A stretch of DNA of 64,000 bases from an uncultured Dokdonia sp. (GCF_947492535.1 NZ_CANLNH010000003.1:310001-374000), one strand, 5' to 3'; shown: positions 54,576 to 63,336, numbered from the stretch's first letter. The notes: a model not told the origin generated them from the letters alone. Made by a program: numbers and translations.

Positions 54576-56393
54576 TTATCCATCTCCTTTTTTCTTCTTC
54601 TTTTTCGGGTTTAATTGGCTAGGAGAACTCTCTTCTTTGGAAGAGGAAGTCGCTTTATTCCGATTTATAAGATATTCTCTTTGGCGTTTTGTGATTTCAT
54701 CTTCTTCTTCCGTACCTATTTTGGGTTTATCTTCCTCTCTATTTGATAATTCATTTTCTGATAAATTGGAGGCGCTTGGTTTTTCTGGCCCATCTTCTTC
54801 AGATTCTTCAAAGAAGTCACTATCTATGACAGGCAAGGGAATACCTTGTATTTTTGTTAACGTAAATGGAGGTTCTCCTTTAAAAATATCCTCTTTACTA
54901 AGGAGGCGTTCGTCTCCTCGCCATTCAAAATTTTCAAAGGTTTGCTGTTGTAATATAAATTGAGATTCTGGCCAAATGTTACCGCCAGGGTTTTTATATT
55001 TTATAACTTCATCTATCGCTTTATCTACAAATAGAATAGTAATAGAAGCAGATTTGCTTTTGTCAATACCTTGTAGCTCTCCATTCTCTTCTCGCATATA
55101 TACAATACTCTCTGCATTATTCAGAATATTAACCGAGTCTAACTGATTTTCCTTATTGAAAAATCCATAGAGTTTTTGCCCTTTTACCTGATTAAACCCA
55201 TCTATAGAATCTTTTTGAATGATAAATGCATTATTAAACACTTTTAAAGAGTCTAGTTTTTCAGTAATCGCATCATTAATAAGATGTATACTATCTCCCG
55301 TAATTTGATTTTCATCACTCCATAAGATGGGCCTTCGTATCATTTGTGTAAGTCCTGTTTTTTGGTTGATATGAATAGAATCACATTTACCACTCATATC
55401 ACTTTTAAACATACGTACATTATAATAGCCTCTTACAATTCTATTTTCAGGTTTTCCAGTAACAATAAGCTTATCCCCATGTACATAAATAGAATCGCCT
55501 TCTTGCTCAGTAATTGCAACCGCTCGTTGCGTGATAAATACAGAGTCTTTGTCTCTAAATACTTCTGCATAATGCCCTTTAATAAGGCTTTTATTGAGCG
55601 TGTCTTTTACTCTAATATTATTAGTGGCACTAGCGTAATTTCGAGTCCTGTCAAAATAAAGACTATCTCCATAAACTTGCCGATTATCATAGTCTATTCG
55701 TGATTTTTTCACAAAATATCCATAATCGTTTTTAGTATCATAAAAGCCTCGTTCACAATATACTTTTGAAGCTTCACTAGTGATGGTGGTAGGACCGTAT
55801 AGGTACGCATGTTCAGTTTCACTATAAAAATCTAATTGCTCGCTATTGATCACATATTCAGGGTTTGTAACCTCTACATTACTGATAAATGATATTTTAT
55901 CTTCTTCAAGATAATAACGCCCTATACGACTTGTGATTTTGCTATTAGGAGAGGTTACTATACCTCCTGTGCGATAATAAGATTGCTGTTTATTACGATC
56001 AAAATACATGGTGTCTGTAGTAACGACTGTTGTGTCTTTTTTCAGCCATACATCACCCGCAGCAAATGCAAATTTGGTATCTCCACTGTATTCTGCATAC
56101 TTACTACGCATCGAAACAGAATCTCCCTGTTTCATTTTTACATTTCCTAAAGCTTTTACAAAGTTTTCTTCTTTGTAATGAAAGGCAATATCACACCACA
56201 TTTCAACACCTTCATGTGATATATATACTTGCTTTTTTCTCTTATATAAAATAACGGCACCAGGATATTCAACTTCATTTTTTTCTGTGACATCAGAAGT
56301 GATGTCAATCTCTTTACGTTCTTCTTGCGTATACGCTTTCGCGAAAGCAAAAACAGCAATAAGTAACGTAAGTATGTATTTTTTGATATGCAT
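54576..56393 (-). CDS. OstA/LptA-like protein whose signal-peptide end is encoded by the palindrome
   Basis: This 605-residue protein has a signal peptide and repeated short beta motifs of the OstA/LptA/LptD-N type (YAEYSGDTKFAFAAGDV, AEVFRDKDSVFITQRAVA). The C-terminus is low-complexity, acidic and Lys-rich. It is probably an envelope protein of lipopolysaccharide transport. I take the ATG at 56393 (MHIKKY); the longer frame starts at a TTG at 56411. Residues 16-20, AFAKA, give an Ala-x-Ala cleavage site exactly at the signal-peptide end (then YTQ), and are encoded by the exact palindrome core. Confidence 0.8.
   Translation of the reverse strand: MHIKKYILTLLIAVFAFAKAYTQEERKEIDITSDVTEKNEVEYPGAVILYKRKKQVYISHEGVEMWCDIAFHYKEENFVKALGNVKMKQGDSVSMRSKYAEYSGDTKFAFAAGDVWLKKDTTVVTTDTMYFDRNKQQSYYRTGGIVTSPNSKITSRIGRYYLEEDKISFISNVEVTNPEYVINSEQLDFYSETEHAYLYGPTTITSEASKVYCERGFYDTKNDYGYFVKKSRIDYDNRQVYGDSLYFDRTRNYASATNNIRVKDTLNKSLIKGHYAEVFRDKDSVFITQRAVAITEQEGDSIYVHGDKLIVTGKPENRIVRGYYNVRMFKSDMSGKCDSIHINQKTGLTQMIRRPILWSDENQITGDSIHLINDAITEKLDSLKVFNNAFIIQKDSIDGFNQVKGQKLYGFFNKENQLDSVNILNNAESIVYMREENGELQGIDKSKSASITILFVDKAIDEVIKYKNPGGNIWPESQFILQQQTFENFEWRGDERLLSKEDIFKGEPPFTLTKIQGIPLPVIDSDFFEESEEDGPEKPSASNLSENELSNREEDKPKIGTEEEDEITKRQREYLINRNKATSSSKEESSPSQLNPKKKKKKGDG
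56335..56348. repeat. Dispersed palindrome core at a signal-peptide cleavage site
   Basis: Exact GCTTTCGCGAAAGC, read on the minus strand as Ala-Phe-Ala-Lys-Ala at residues 16-20 of the OstA-like precursor. Confidence 0.95.
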
Positions 56394-56487
56394 TGTAGCA
56401 AAAATAAACAAATTGACTTCTGAAAGCGTTAATGTGGTCTCAAAAGGTAGTTAACAAAGTCTCAAAAGCGAGTTATATATTTATTAA

Positions 56488-56519
56488 AAAACCCGCAATG
56501 TACGATACTTGCGGGTTTT
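56488..56519 (-). terminator. Terminator after purA
   Basis: 11-bp stem AAAACCCGCAA / TTGCGGGTTTT with a ten-base loop, and a T-run on the minus strand, 21 bases beyond the purA stop. Confidence 0.9.
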
Positions 56520-56539
56520 ATATGATATTGAATAATACC

Positions 56540-57814
56540 TTATCTCATAATTGTTTGTGTACGATCTGGTCCTACAGAAACAATTTTGATAGGCGTTTCT
56601 AATTCTTTTTCTAGAAAATCTATGTATTCATTAAGCGCTTGTGGTAATTGAGAAGCTTCTGTCATACCAGTTAAGTCTTCTTTCCAACCTTTCATTTCTT
56701 TATAAATAACGTCTACATTTTCAGGTTCTATATTGTATGGTAAATGTTCAATAGTCTCTCCTTTGTATTTATAGGCTGTACATACTTTAAGCGTGTCAAA
56801 ACCAGAAAGAACATCGCCTTTCATCATCATTAGTTGTGTCACACCATTTACTTGTACGGCGTACTTAAGGGCAACAAGATCTAACCATCCACAACGACGT
56901 GGACGTCCTGTGGTTGCTCCAAACTCGTTACCTACGCGTCCCATTGTTTCTCCATCAGTATCAAATAACTCAGTAGGGAAGGGACCTGATCCTACACGTG
57001 TCGTATATGCTTTAAAGATACCAAACACATCTCCTATTTTATTAGGCGCAATCCCTAATCCAGTACATGCACCTGCGGCTGTCGTATTAGAAGAAGTAAC
57101 ATAAGGATACGTTCCAAAATCAATGTCTAATAAAGACCCTTGAGCACCTTCAGCAAGAATGGTCTTTCCTGATTTTTGTGCTTGATGTAAATATTCTTCA
57201 GAATCTATGAATGTAAGTTTCTTTAAAACGTCAACCGCATCAAAAAACTCAGCTTCTAACTCTTGTAAATCGTATTCAATTTTTGCATCATAGAAATCGA
57301 TCATAGAAATATGCTTCTTACGCAAATTTGTATATCTATCTTTCCAATCTGCCAATTCTAAATCACCTACACGTATTCCATTACGACCCGTTTTGTCCAT
57401 ATACGTAGGTCCAATTCCCTTAAGAGTAGACCCTATTTTGGCTTTTCCTTTTGAGGCCTCAGAGGCAGCATCTAAAAGACGATGCGTAGGAAGAATTAAA
57501 TGTGCTTTACGTGAAATCAATATTTTTGAAGTGTAATCTAATCCTTCAAACTTATCTAGGTTTTGTAATTCTTTTTGAAAAATTACAGGATCAATCACAA
57601 CGCCATTTCCTATGATATTCATCGCATTATCATGAAAAATCCCAGAAGGGATAGTATGTAATACATGTTTAATGCCATCAAATTCTAAGGTGTGCCCTGC
57701 ATTAGGACCTCCTTGGAATCTAGCAATGATATCATAATCTTTAGTAAGTACGTCTACAATTTTTCCTTTTCCTTCGTCGCCCCATTGGAGCCCTAGTAGT
57801 AAGTCTACTGCCAT
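56540..57814 (-). CDS. purA: Adenylosuccinate synthase
   Basis: This 424-residue enzyme has GLQWGDEGKGKIVD near residue 7 (GTP loop, catalytic Asp), GGPNAGHTL near 35 (catalytic His), GSTLKGIGPTYMDK near 127, EGAQGSLLDIDFGTYP near 221 and TTGRPRRCGWLDL near 295. It joins IMP and aspartate, driven by GTP, in AMP synthesis. It follows the Fur-family gene by 9 bases on the same strand. Confidence 0.97.
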   Translation of the reverse strand: MAVDLLLGLQWGDEGKGKIVDVLTKDYDIIARFQGGPNAGHTLEFDGIKHVLHTIPSGIFHDNAMNIIGNGVVIDPVIFQKELQNLDKFEGLDYTSKILISRKAHLILPTHRLLDAASEASKGKAKIGSTLKGIGPTYMDKTGRNGIRVGDLELADWKDRYTNLRKKHISMIDFYDAKIEYDLQELEAEFFDAVDVLKKLTFIDSEEYLHQAQKSGKTILAEGAQGSLLDIDFGTYPYVTSSNTTAAGACTGLGIAPNKIGDVFGIFKAYTTRVGSGPFPTELFDTDGETMGRVGNEFGATTGRPRRCGWLDLVALKYAVQVNGVTQLMMMKGDVLSGFDTLKVCTAYKYKGETIEHLPYNIEPENVDVIYKEMKGWKEDLTGMTEASQLPQALNEYIDFLEKELETPIKIVSVGPDRTQTIMR

Positions 57815-57823
57815 TCGTATATA

Positions 57824-58276
57824 TTAGTTAGAGGTGTTTTTCTTTCCGTAAAAATAAAGAGAGTGTTTATCTATTGTAATATCAAAAACTTCTTCGATTG
57901 TTTTTTTAATAGCCTGAATACGCGGATCACAAAACTCAATGACTTCACCATTTGATAAAATTACATGATCATGCTGTTTATCAAAATAAGACTTCTCATA
58001 TTGAGCTTGGGTATTTCCAAATTGATGCTTGCGTACCAATCCGCATTCTAATAAAAGTTCTATGGTATTGTAAAGTGTAGCACGACTTACACGATAATTT
58101 TTGTTTTTCATGTTGATATAAAGAGACTCTATATCGAAGTGCTCATCGTTGTTATAAATTTCCTGTAGTATCGCGTAGCGCTCAGGTGTTTTACGATGTC
58201 CTTTTTCTTCTAAGTATGTTGTAAAAACACTCTTTACAACCTCTTGATCTTTGTTTATGGTAGAATTTACACTCAT
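57824..58276 (-). CDS. Fur-family transcription regulator lacking the CxxC zinc motif
   Basis: This 150-residue protein has a winged-helix half ([40 protein letters not shown]) and a dimerisation half with [19 protein letters not shown]. The position that is CxxC in most Fur proteins reads LSNG here, and no second CxxC follows, so the structural zinc site is absent. The regulatory His/Asp/Glu ligand set is partly kept (HDH, EF-DPR). It could act as a Fur, PerR or Zur variant. It lies 29 bases downstream of relA/spoT and precedes purA. Confidence 0.85.
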   Translation of the reverse strand: MSVNSTINKDQEVVKSVFTTYLEEKGHRKTPERYAILQEIYNNDEHFDIESLYINMKNKNYRVSRATLYNTIELLLECGLVRKHQFGNTQAQYEKSYFDKQHDHVILSNGEVIEFCDPRIQAIKKTIEEVFDITIDKHSLYFYGKKNTSN

Positions 58277-58305
58277 AGTGCTATTAAAGATGTAAAGTTA
58301 CGGAA

Positions 58306-60516
58306 TTATAATCGAGTGACTTTGTCAATTCCGTTGATTTTTTTAAGATTATCCATTAACTTTTTAAGATGCTCCTTATTTTGAACTATTACCGTAATAT
58401 TTCCATTAAAAATACCTCCATTAGTTGTAAAACTTATGCTCTTGATATTTACGTGCATATGATCAGAAATCTCTTTTGTAACTTGATTTACAAGTCCTAA
58501 ATTATCAATTCCTGTAAGGCGAATATCTACCTTATGTCCTTGAGCACTTGAGTCTATCCATTTGGCAGGAATCACTCTGTATGCATATTTACTGCGCAAA
58601 GAAATAGCATTTGGGCAATTGTTTTTATGAACTTTAATGCCTTCATTAATGGTGGTGAAACCAAATACAGGATCTCCAGGTATTGGATTGCAGCAGTTTG
58701 AAAACTTATAATCTAATTTTTGTTCATCTACCCCAAAAACAAGATCATCATATTTATTGGTAATCTCATCACGGTCTACATTTTCTACAGTGGTAGGTTT
58801 TCTGATTTTATTTTTAAAGAAGCTCACAAATGCGTTACTGCGTTGGGCTGCAAATTCCTTAATCATTTTATTGTCAATAGTCCCAATGCCTACTCGATAA
58901 AAAAGATCTAAACTCGTATTTAGTTTAAAGTAAGAGACGAGTTCGTTAATAGTCTTTTCATTAAGTTGAATTTTTTGTGATTTTAGCTTTCGCGAAAGAA
59001 TAACTTTTCCGTCTGCCGCTGTTTCTTTTTTCTCATCTTTTAGAGATGATTTAATTTTGGCTCTAGCCCTAGCTGTTGTAGCGTAGTCTAACCAGTTATT
59101 TGTTGGTTTGGCTTGCTCTGAGGTAATGATTTCTACTTGATCGCCACTTTTTAACTCTTGACTTAATGGCACTAATTTACCATTCACGCGAGCTCCTCTA
59201 GTATGTAGCCCAACTTCTGTATGTACACTAAAGGCAAAATCCAATGGGGTAGCTCCTTTGGGTAGCGATTTAAGATCTCCTTGTGGAGTAAATACAAAAA
59301 TCTCTTTATTATATAAATTGAGCTTGAAATTTTCTACAAAATCGACGGCATTTGTATCTGGATTTTCAAGTGCTTCTTGGAGTCTATTAATCCATTCATC
59401 AAGTCCTTTATCACCATCATCGCCTTGTTTGTACTTGAAATGGGCTGCATACCCTTTTTCGGCAATTTCATTCATACGTTCAGAACGAATTTGCACTTCT
59501 ACCCATCTCCCTTTAAGTCCCATTACTGTAATATGTAATGCCTCATATCCTGTAGATTTAGGAGATGAAATCCAATCTCTTAAACGAGTAGGGTTGGGTC
59601 TAAAGTGATCTGTAACAATAGAATAAATCTTCCAAGCTAAGAATTTCTCATTGGCAACATCACTTTTGTAGATAATACGTATCGCAAACTTGTCATAAAT
59701 CTCATCAAAATTAATCCCTTGATTCAAGATTTTACGACGGATACTATAGATAGATTTAGGACGACCTTTAATTTCGTAATTAAGACCTTCAAGATTAAGG
59801 GAATCTTCAATTACTTTTTTAAAATCCTTTATGTATTTGTCTTGTTCTTCTTTACTTTCTTTGATCTTGTCTTTTATATCTTGATATACTTCTGGTTCTG
59901 TATATTTAAGACTTAAATCCTCAAGTTCCGTTTTGATGTTATAAAGCCCCATTCTATGAGCAAGAGGGGCATAGATATATAAGGTCTCACTAGAGATTTT
60001 TGTTTGTTTGTCTGGTCTCATGGCATCCATCGTTTGCATGTTGTGCAAACGATCTGCTATTTTAATAATGATAACCCGAGGGTCTTCATTAATAGTTAAT
60101 AGCATCTTTCTGAAATTTTCAGCTTGCAATGAGACATCTCTATCCTTTTTTAAGTTGGATATTTTAGTGAGCCCATCTACAATACGAGCAACAGTTTCTC
60201 CAAAAAGTTGTTCAAGATCCACCAGTGTATATTCAGTATCTTCTACAACATCATGTAGCAATGCAGATGCAATTGATGTAGCGTCTAATCCTATTTCACT
60301 AGCGACAATCTGTGCTACAGCAAGCGGATGAAATATATACGCTTCTCCAGACTTACGACGCTGGTCTTTATGCGCATCTACAGCAATATCAAAAGCCTTT
60401 CGGATCATTTTCTTATCCTCAGTAGTAAGCGTTTGATAACTGATGCGCAGTAATTTCTTATACTGGCGTGTAAGCTCTTTGTTTTCGGCTTCTATGTACT
60501 CTTGGGTCAGTTCCAT
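58306..60516 (-). CDS. Bifunctional (p)ppGpp synthetase/hydrolase (RelA/SpoT)
   Basis: This 736-residue protein has an HD hydrolase domain (HPLAVAQ, HDVVEDTEYT with His-Asp at 88-89), a synthetase domain (SPKSTGYEALHI near 320-330), TGS (FVFTPQGDLKSLPKGAT, about 405-466) and a C-terminal ACT domain (about 660-736). An intact HD suggests both synthesis and hydrolysis of the stringent alarmone. A palindrome variant at 58986 encodes Leu-Ser-Arg-Lys at residues 507-510, just after the TGS domain, in a linker. It leads the run relA/spoT, fur-like gene and purA. Confidence 0.95.
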   Translation of the reverse strand: MELTQEYIEAENKELTRQYKKLLRISYQTLTTEDKKMIRKAFDIAVDAHKDQRRKSGEAYIFHPLAVAQIVASEIGLDATSIASALLHDVVEDTEYTLVDLEQLFGETVARIVDGLTKISNLKKDRDVSLQAENFRKMLLTINEDPRVIIIKIADRLHNMQTMDAMRPDKQTKISSETLYIYAPLAHRMGLYNIKTELEDLSLKYTEPEVYQDIKDKIKESKEEQDKYIKDFKKVIEDSLNLEGLNYEIKGRPKSIYSIRRKILNQGINFDEIYDKFAIRIIYKSDVANEKFLAWKIYSIVTDHFRPNPTRLRDWISSPKSTGYEALHITVMGLKGRWVEVQIRSERMNEIAEKGYAAHFKYKQGDDGDKGLDEWINRLQEALENPDTNAVDFVENFKLNLYNKEIFVFTPQGDLKSLPKGATPLDFAFSVHTEVGLHTRGARVNGKLVPLSQELKSGDQVEIITSEQAKPTNNWLDYATTARARAKIKSSLKDEKKETAADGKVILSRKLKSQKIQLNEKTINELVSYFKLNTSLDLFYRVGIGTIDNKMIKEFAAQRSNAFVSFFKNKIRKPTTVENVDRDEITNKYDDLVFGVDEQKLDYKFSNCCNPIPGDPVFGFTTINEGIKVHKNNCPNAISLRSKYAYRVIPAKWIDSSAQGHKVDIRLTGIDNLGLVNQVTKEISDHMHVNIKSISFTTNGGIFNGNITVIVQNKEHLKKLMDNLKKINGIDKVTRL
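58986..58998. repeat. Dispersed palindrome, 13 of 14 core bases, inside relA/spoT
   Basis: GCTTTCGCGAAAG followed by A. It is read as Leu-Ser-Arg-Lys in the linker after the TGS domain. Confidence 0.88.
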
Positions 60517-60664
60517 ATCAATAACTAATGTACTGCTTTATATGTAATAGACAAAGCAAAAAGTATTCCCTTATTAACAATGTCATACATAAAGTGAAGA
60601 AAACATTAATTTTTGGTGTACGCGTGACGATTACTATTTGTTATCTTCGTCGAAAAGTTCATAC

Positions 60665-61609
60665 ATGAGTATATTTTATGTCCTAATTGGATTGTTGTTA
60701 TTAGTAGTAGGAGGGGAGTTTCTAGTACGCTCTTCTGTAGGATTGTCTTTTAAGCTTAATCTTTCTAAGATGGTAATTGGGCTTACCGTAGTTTCTTTTG
60801 CCACGTCTGCTCCAGAACTATTGGTAAGTTTACAAGCAGCTTATGACGGGCTCTCAGATATTTCACTTGGTAATGTAATAGGCTCTAATATTGCTAATAT
60901 AGGATTGGTATTAGGAATTACGGCAATCATATCTTCATTAACAGTAGATCGTGATTTTTATCGTTTTAATTGGCCGGTTATGTTGCTGTTTTCTATTGCG
61001 TTATATTTTTTATTGAAAAATGATGAGCAACTATCACAGACTGAAGGAATAGGCTTAGTGAGTTGCCTCATTATTTATCTTTTTGTATTGATACGAAGAG
61101 CACGTAAAAAGAAACAAGTAGATGAAGACGGTGTAGATGACGGGCTTGCTCAAAGTTCTTATTTTAAAATTTTCATTTGGCTAGCTATAGGAGGAACCGC
61201 ATTGTATTTTGGTTCTGAATGGCTTGTTAAGGGCGCTACAGAACTAGCTAAAGCTGTTGGAGTTAGTGATTATGTGATTTCTGTGACAGTTATTGCTATA
61301 GGGACGAGTGTCCCTGAATTAGCAGCTTCTGTTATTGCAGCGCTTAAGAAAGAAAAAGCTATCTCGTTAGGAAACCTTATTGGGTCTAATATTTTTAATA
61401 TTGCTTCAGTATTAGGACTTACCGCTATTATTAAACCGATTTCTGTAGTAGATGATGCCATTTTATCTACAAATATCTTCTGGATGATTGGGTTTGCGGT
61501 TATTCTCTTGCCTCTGGCATTTATACCAAAACGATTACAATTATCCCGATATAAGGGATTGATTCTTTTTGTTGCCTATGTTGTATTTGTAGGATTTACT
61601 TTCTTGTAG
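60665..61609 (+). CDS. Calcium/sodium antiporter (CaCA family, YrbG-like)
   Basis: This 314-residue protein has about ten helices in two inverted halves, each with the alpha-repeat motif: VSFATSAPELLVSL and NVIGSNIANIGLVLG, then AIGTSVPELAASVI and NLIGSNIFNIASVLG. These form the cation site of Na+/Ca2+ exchangers. I use the ATG at 60665 (MSIFYVLIG); the longer frame starts at a TTG at 60638. It exports Ca2+ or similar cations. An unknown gene begins 3 bases after its stop. Confidence 0.93.
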   Translation: MSIFYVLIGLLLLVVGGEFLVRSSVGLSFKLNLSKMVIGLTVVSFATSAPELLVSLQAAYDGLSDISLGNVIGSNIANIGLVLGITAIISSLTVDRDFYRFNWPVMLLFSIALYFLLKNDEQLSQTEGIGLVSCLIIYLFVLIRRARKKKQVDEDGVDDGLAQSSYFKIFIWLAIGGTALYFGSEWLVKGATELAKAVGVSDYVISVTVIAIGTSVPELAASVIAALKKEKAISLGNLIGSNIFNIASVLGLTAIIKPISVVDDAILSTNIFWMIGFAVILLPLAFIPKRLQLSRYKGLILFVAYVVFVGFTFL

Positions 61610-61612
61610 ATA

Positions 61613-62038
61613 TTGAGAAAAACCAAATACATAAAACTATTAGAATATTTTGGTATTCCTAATAGATGGAGTCGATTAAACGCCTCCTATATATTGGAAT
61701 CCAAAATAGTATTTTTTGAAAAGATTAAAGGGTATTATTCTAAGAGTGTAAATGGAGGTGTTCCAGATACTATTATTTATGAAATAGCTGAAATTATAGC
61801 TAATTATCAATACGATTCCTACCGAAACTTCTGGAAAAAATACCCGAAATCTAGAAAACGATACTCAATATTTGATACTAAAGATTTGAATAGTCCTTAT
61901 GTATATTGGAAGATCATGGATCATCTTAAAATAAAGTACCCTGATATGTATGAAAGGTATGCTTGTGCTATTCTAAATAGTAATAAGGAAGCATTAATAG
62001 AACTAGAAAAAAGAAGAGATTTATACGATACAAAGTGA
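61613..62038 (+). CDS. Unknown protein with TTG start, coupled to the antiporter
   Basis: This 141-residue basic, mostly helical protein (MRKTKYIKLLEYFGIPNRWSRL) has no signal peptide, membrane helix or recognisable motif. The only start between the antiporter stop (61607-61609) and the coding stretch is the TTG at 61613, and the next Met is residue 102. Translation from the TTG fits tight coupling to the antiporter gene. I do not recognise the family. If it is not translated, the frame would be an accidental 140-codon opening, which is less likely at this base composition. Confidence 0.6.
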   Translation: MRKTKYIKLLEYFGIPNRWSRLNASYILESKIVFFEKIKGYYSKSVNGGVPDTIIYEIAEIIANYQYDSYRNFWKKYPKSRKRYSIFDTKDLNSPYVYWKIMDHLKIKYPDMYERYACAILNSNKEALIELEKRRDLYDTK

Positions 62039-62075
62039 TATGATTAATTAAAATCCCTAGTGTGATATGCCTTTA

Positions 62076-62095
62076 TACGCTTTCGCGAAAGCGTA
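62076..62095. repeat. Dispersed palindrome, exact 20-bp copy (intergenic, convergent genes)
   Basis: Perfect TACGCTTTCGCGAAAGCGTA between the unknown gene and the GSII terminator; core 62079-62092. Confidence 0.95.
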
Positions 62096-62106
62096 TATAA
62101 CCACAA

Positions 62107-62140
62107 AAAAGCCTCATTAGAATATACTAATGAGGCTTTT
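62107..62140 (-). terminator. Terminator after the GSII gene
   Basis: Perfect 14-bp stem AAAAGCCTCATTAG / CTAATGAGGCTTTT with a six-base loop, followed by a T-run on the minus strand, 20 bases beyond the stop. Confidence 0.92.
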
Positions 62141-62160
62141 AGGAAATATATAATAATTAA

Positions 62161-63171
62161 TTAAATTTTTGCACTTTTTACAGTTGTAACAATACGACCT
62201 GCAATTTTATATGGATCACCATTAGATGCAGGACGACGATCTTCAAGCCATCCTTTCCATCCTTGCTCTACTGTAATAATTGGAATACGAATAGATGCAC
62301 CACGATCAGATACTCCGTAGCTGAAATCATGAATAGATGCAGTCTCATGTAGTCCCGTTAAACGTTGGTCATTATACGCTCCATATACAGCGATATGTTC
62401 TGCTGCTACTGGGCGAAATGCTTCACATATTTTCTCATAAACTTCTTGAGAACCACAAGTACGTAATGTTGTATTTGAGAAGTTAGCATGCATACCAGAT
62501 CCATTCCAATCTCCTTTTACTGGCTTAGGGTGGTATTCTATATACCATCCGTATTGCTCTGTAAGACGATCTAATAAATAACGAGCTACCCAGATTTCAT
62601 CACCAGCTTTCTTAGCTCCTTTTGCAAATAATTGAAATTCCCACTGTCCAGAAGCAACCTCTTGGTTAATTCCTTCAAAGTTAAGTCCAGCAGCAATACA
62701 TAAATCAGCATGTTCTTCTACAAAATCACGCCCATGTGTATTTCTACCACCTACAGAACAGTAATACATTCCTTGAGGTCCAGGGTATCCACCTACTGGA
62801 AATCCTAAAGGTAGCTGTGTAGCAGAATCCATAATAAAATATTCTTGCTCAAATCCAAACCAGAAATCATTGTCATCATCATCAATTTGAGCTCTATGGT
62901 TTGATTCATGCGGAGTTCCATCAGCATTTAAAACCTCAGTCATTACTAGAAATCCATTCTCACGTTGTGGATCTGGATAAATAGCTACAGGTTTTAATAA
63001 ACAATCTGATGCTCCACCAGATGCCTGCTTTGTTGATGATCCATCAAAAGACCATATTGGACAATCTTCTAATTTTCCACTAAAATCGTTTACAACTTTA
63101 GTTTTACTTCTCATGTTTTGAGTTGGCTTGTATCCATCTAACCAGATGTACTCTAATTTGGATTTGCTCAT
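62161..63171 (-). CDS. Glutamine synthetase, type II (eukaryotic-like)
   Basis: This 336-residue enzyme has WSFDGSSTKQA near residue 41, GFEQEYFIMD near 105 (metal glutamates), GINQEVASGQWEFQ near 167, NGSGMHANFS near 219 and GVSDRGASIRIPI near 287. This shorter form, about 340 residues, is GSII rather than the GSI of most bacteria. It makes glutamine from glutamate, ammonium and ATP. It is divergent from a type III gene across a 199-base gap with shared repeat motifs. Confidence 0.95.
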   Translation of the reverse strand: MSKSKLEYIWLDGYKPTQNMRSKTKVVNDFSGKLEDCPIWSFDGSSTKQASGGASDCLLKPVAIYPDPQRENGFLVMTEVLNADGTPHESNHRAQIDDDDNDFWFGFEQEYFIMDSATQLPLGFPVGGYPGPQGMYYCSVGGRNTHGRDFVEEHADLCIAAGLNFEGINQEVASGQWEFQLFAKGAKKAGDEIWVARYLLDRLTEQYGWYIEYHPKPVKGDWNGSGMHANFSNTTLRTCGSQEVYEKICEAFRPVAAEHIAVYGAYNDQRLTGLHETASIHDFSYGVSDRGASIRIPIITVEQGWKGWLEDRRPASNGDPYKIAGRIVTTVKSAKI

Positions 63172-63197
63172 AACGGCGTGTTTTTTTAATTACGATG

Positions 63198-63205
63198 CAA
63201 ATATA
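63198..63205 (-). promoter_or_regulatory. Predicted -7 box of the GSII gene
   Basis: TATATTTG on the minus strand fits TAnnTTTG, 27 bases before the GSII ATG at 63171. Confidence 0.55.
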
Positions 63206-63230
63206 TAATTATATATGTAATGTGTATTAA

Positions 63231-63295
63231 TTTTTAGGGGGTAATTATTAAAAATTTAATTTTAGTTATTAACACCCCCTATTTTTTAGGGGGTG
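63231..63295. promoter_or_regulatory. AGGGGGT repeats between the divergent glutamine synthetase genes
   Basis: TTTTTAGGGGGT occurs at 63231-63243 and again at 63283-63294 in the same orientation. The second is paired with a mirror copy, giving the hairpin CACCCCCTA-TTTTT-TAGGGGGTG at 63273-63295. They sit between the two predicted -7 boxes, so a shared nitrogen-responsive operator is a plausible reading. Confidence 0.55.
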
Positions 63296-63328
63296 ACTAA
63301 AAAATATCATATATTTTTGAAATACTCG

Positions 63329-63336
63329 TATATTTG
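63329..63336 (+). promoter_or_regulatory. Predicted -7 box of the GSIII gene
   Basis: TATATTTG fits TAnnTTTG, 35 bases before the GSIII ATG at 63371. A -33 TTTG is not obvious at the expected spacing. Confidence 0.55.

Noticed and set aside
1802-62095. Palindrome as ParB parS sites
   Set aside because: parS-type sites centre on CACGTG and number only a few near the origin; these copies centre on TCGCGA and are spread evenly over the window.
1802-62095. Palindrome as ordinary intrinsic terminators
   Set aside because: The copies lack T-tracts, several lie inside genes, and separate classical terminators are found nearby (for example 53281-53311 beside 53353-53366).
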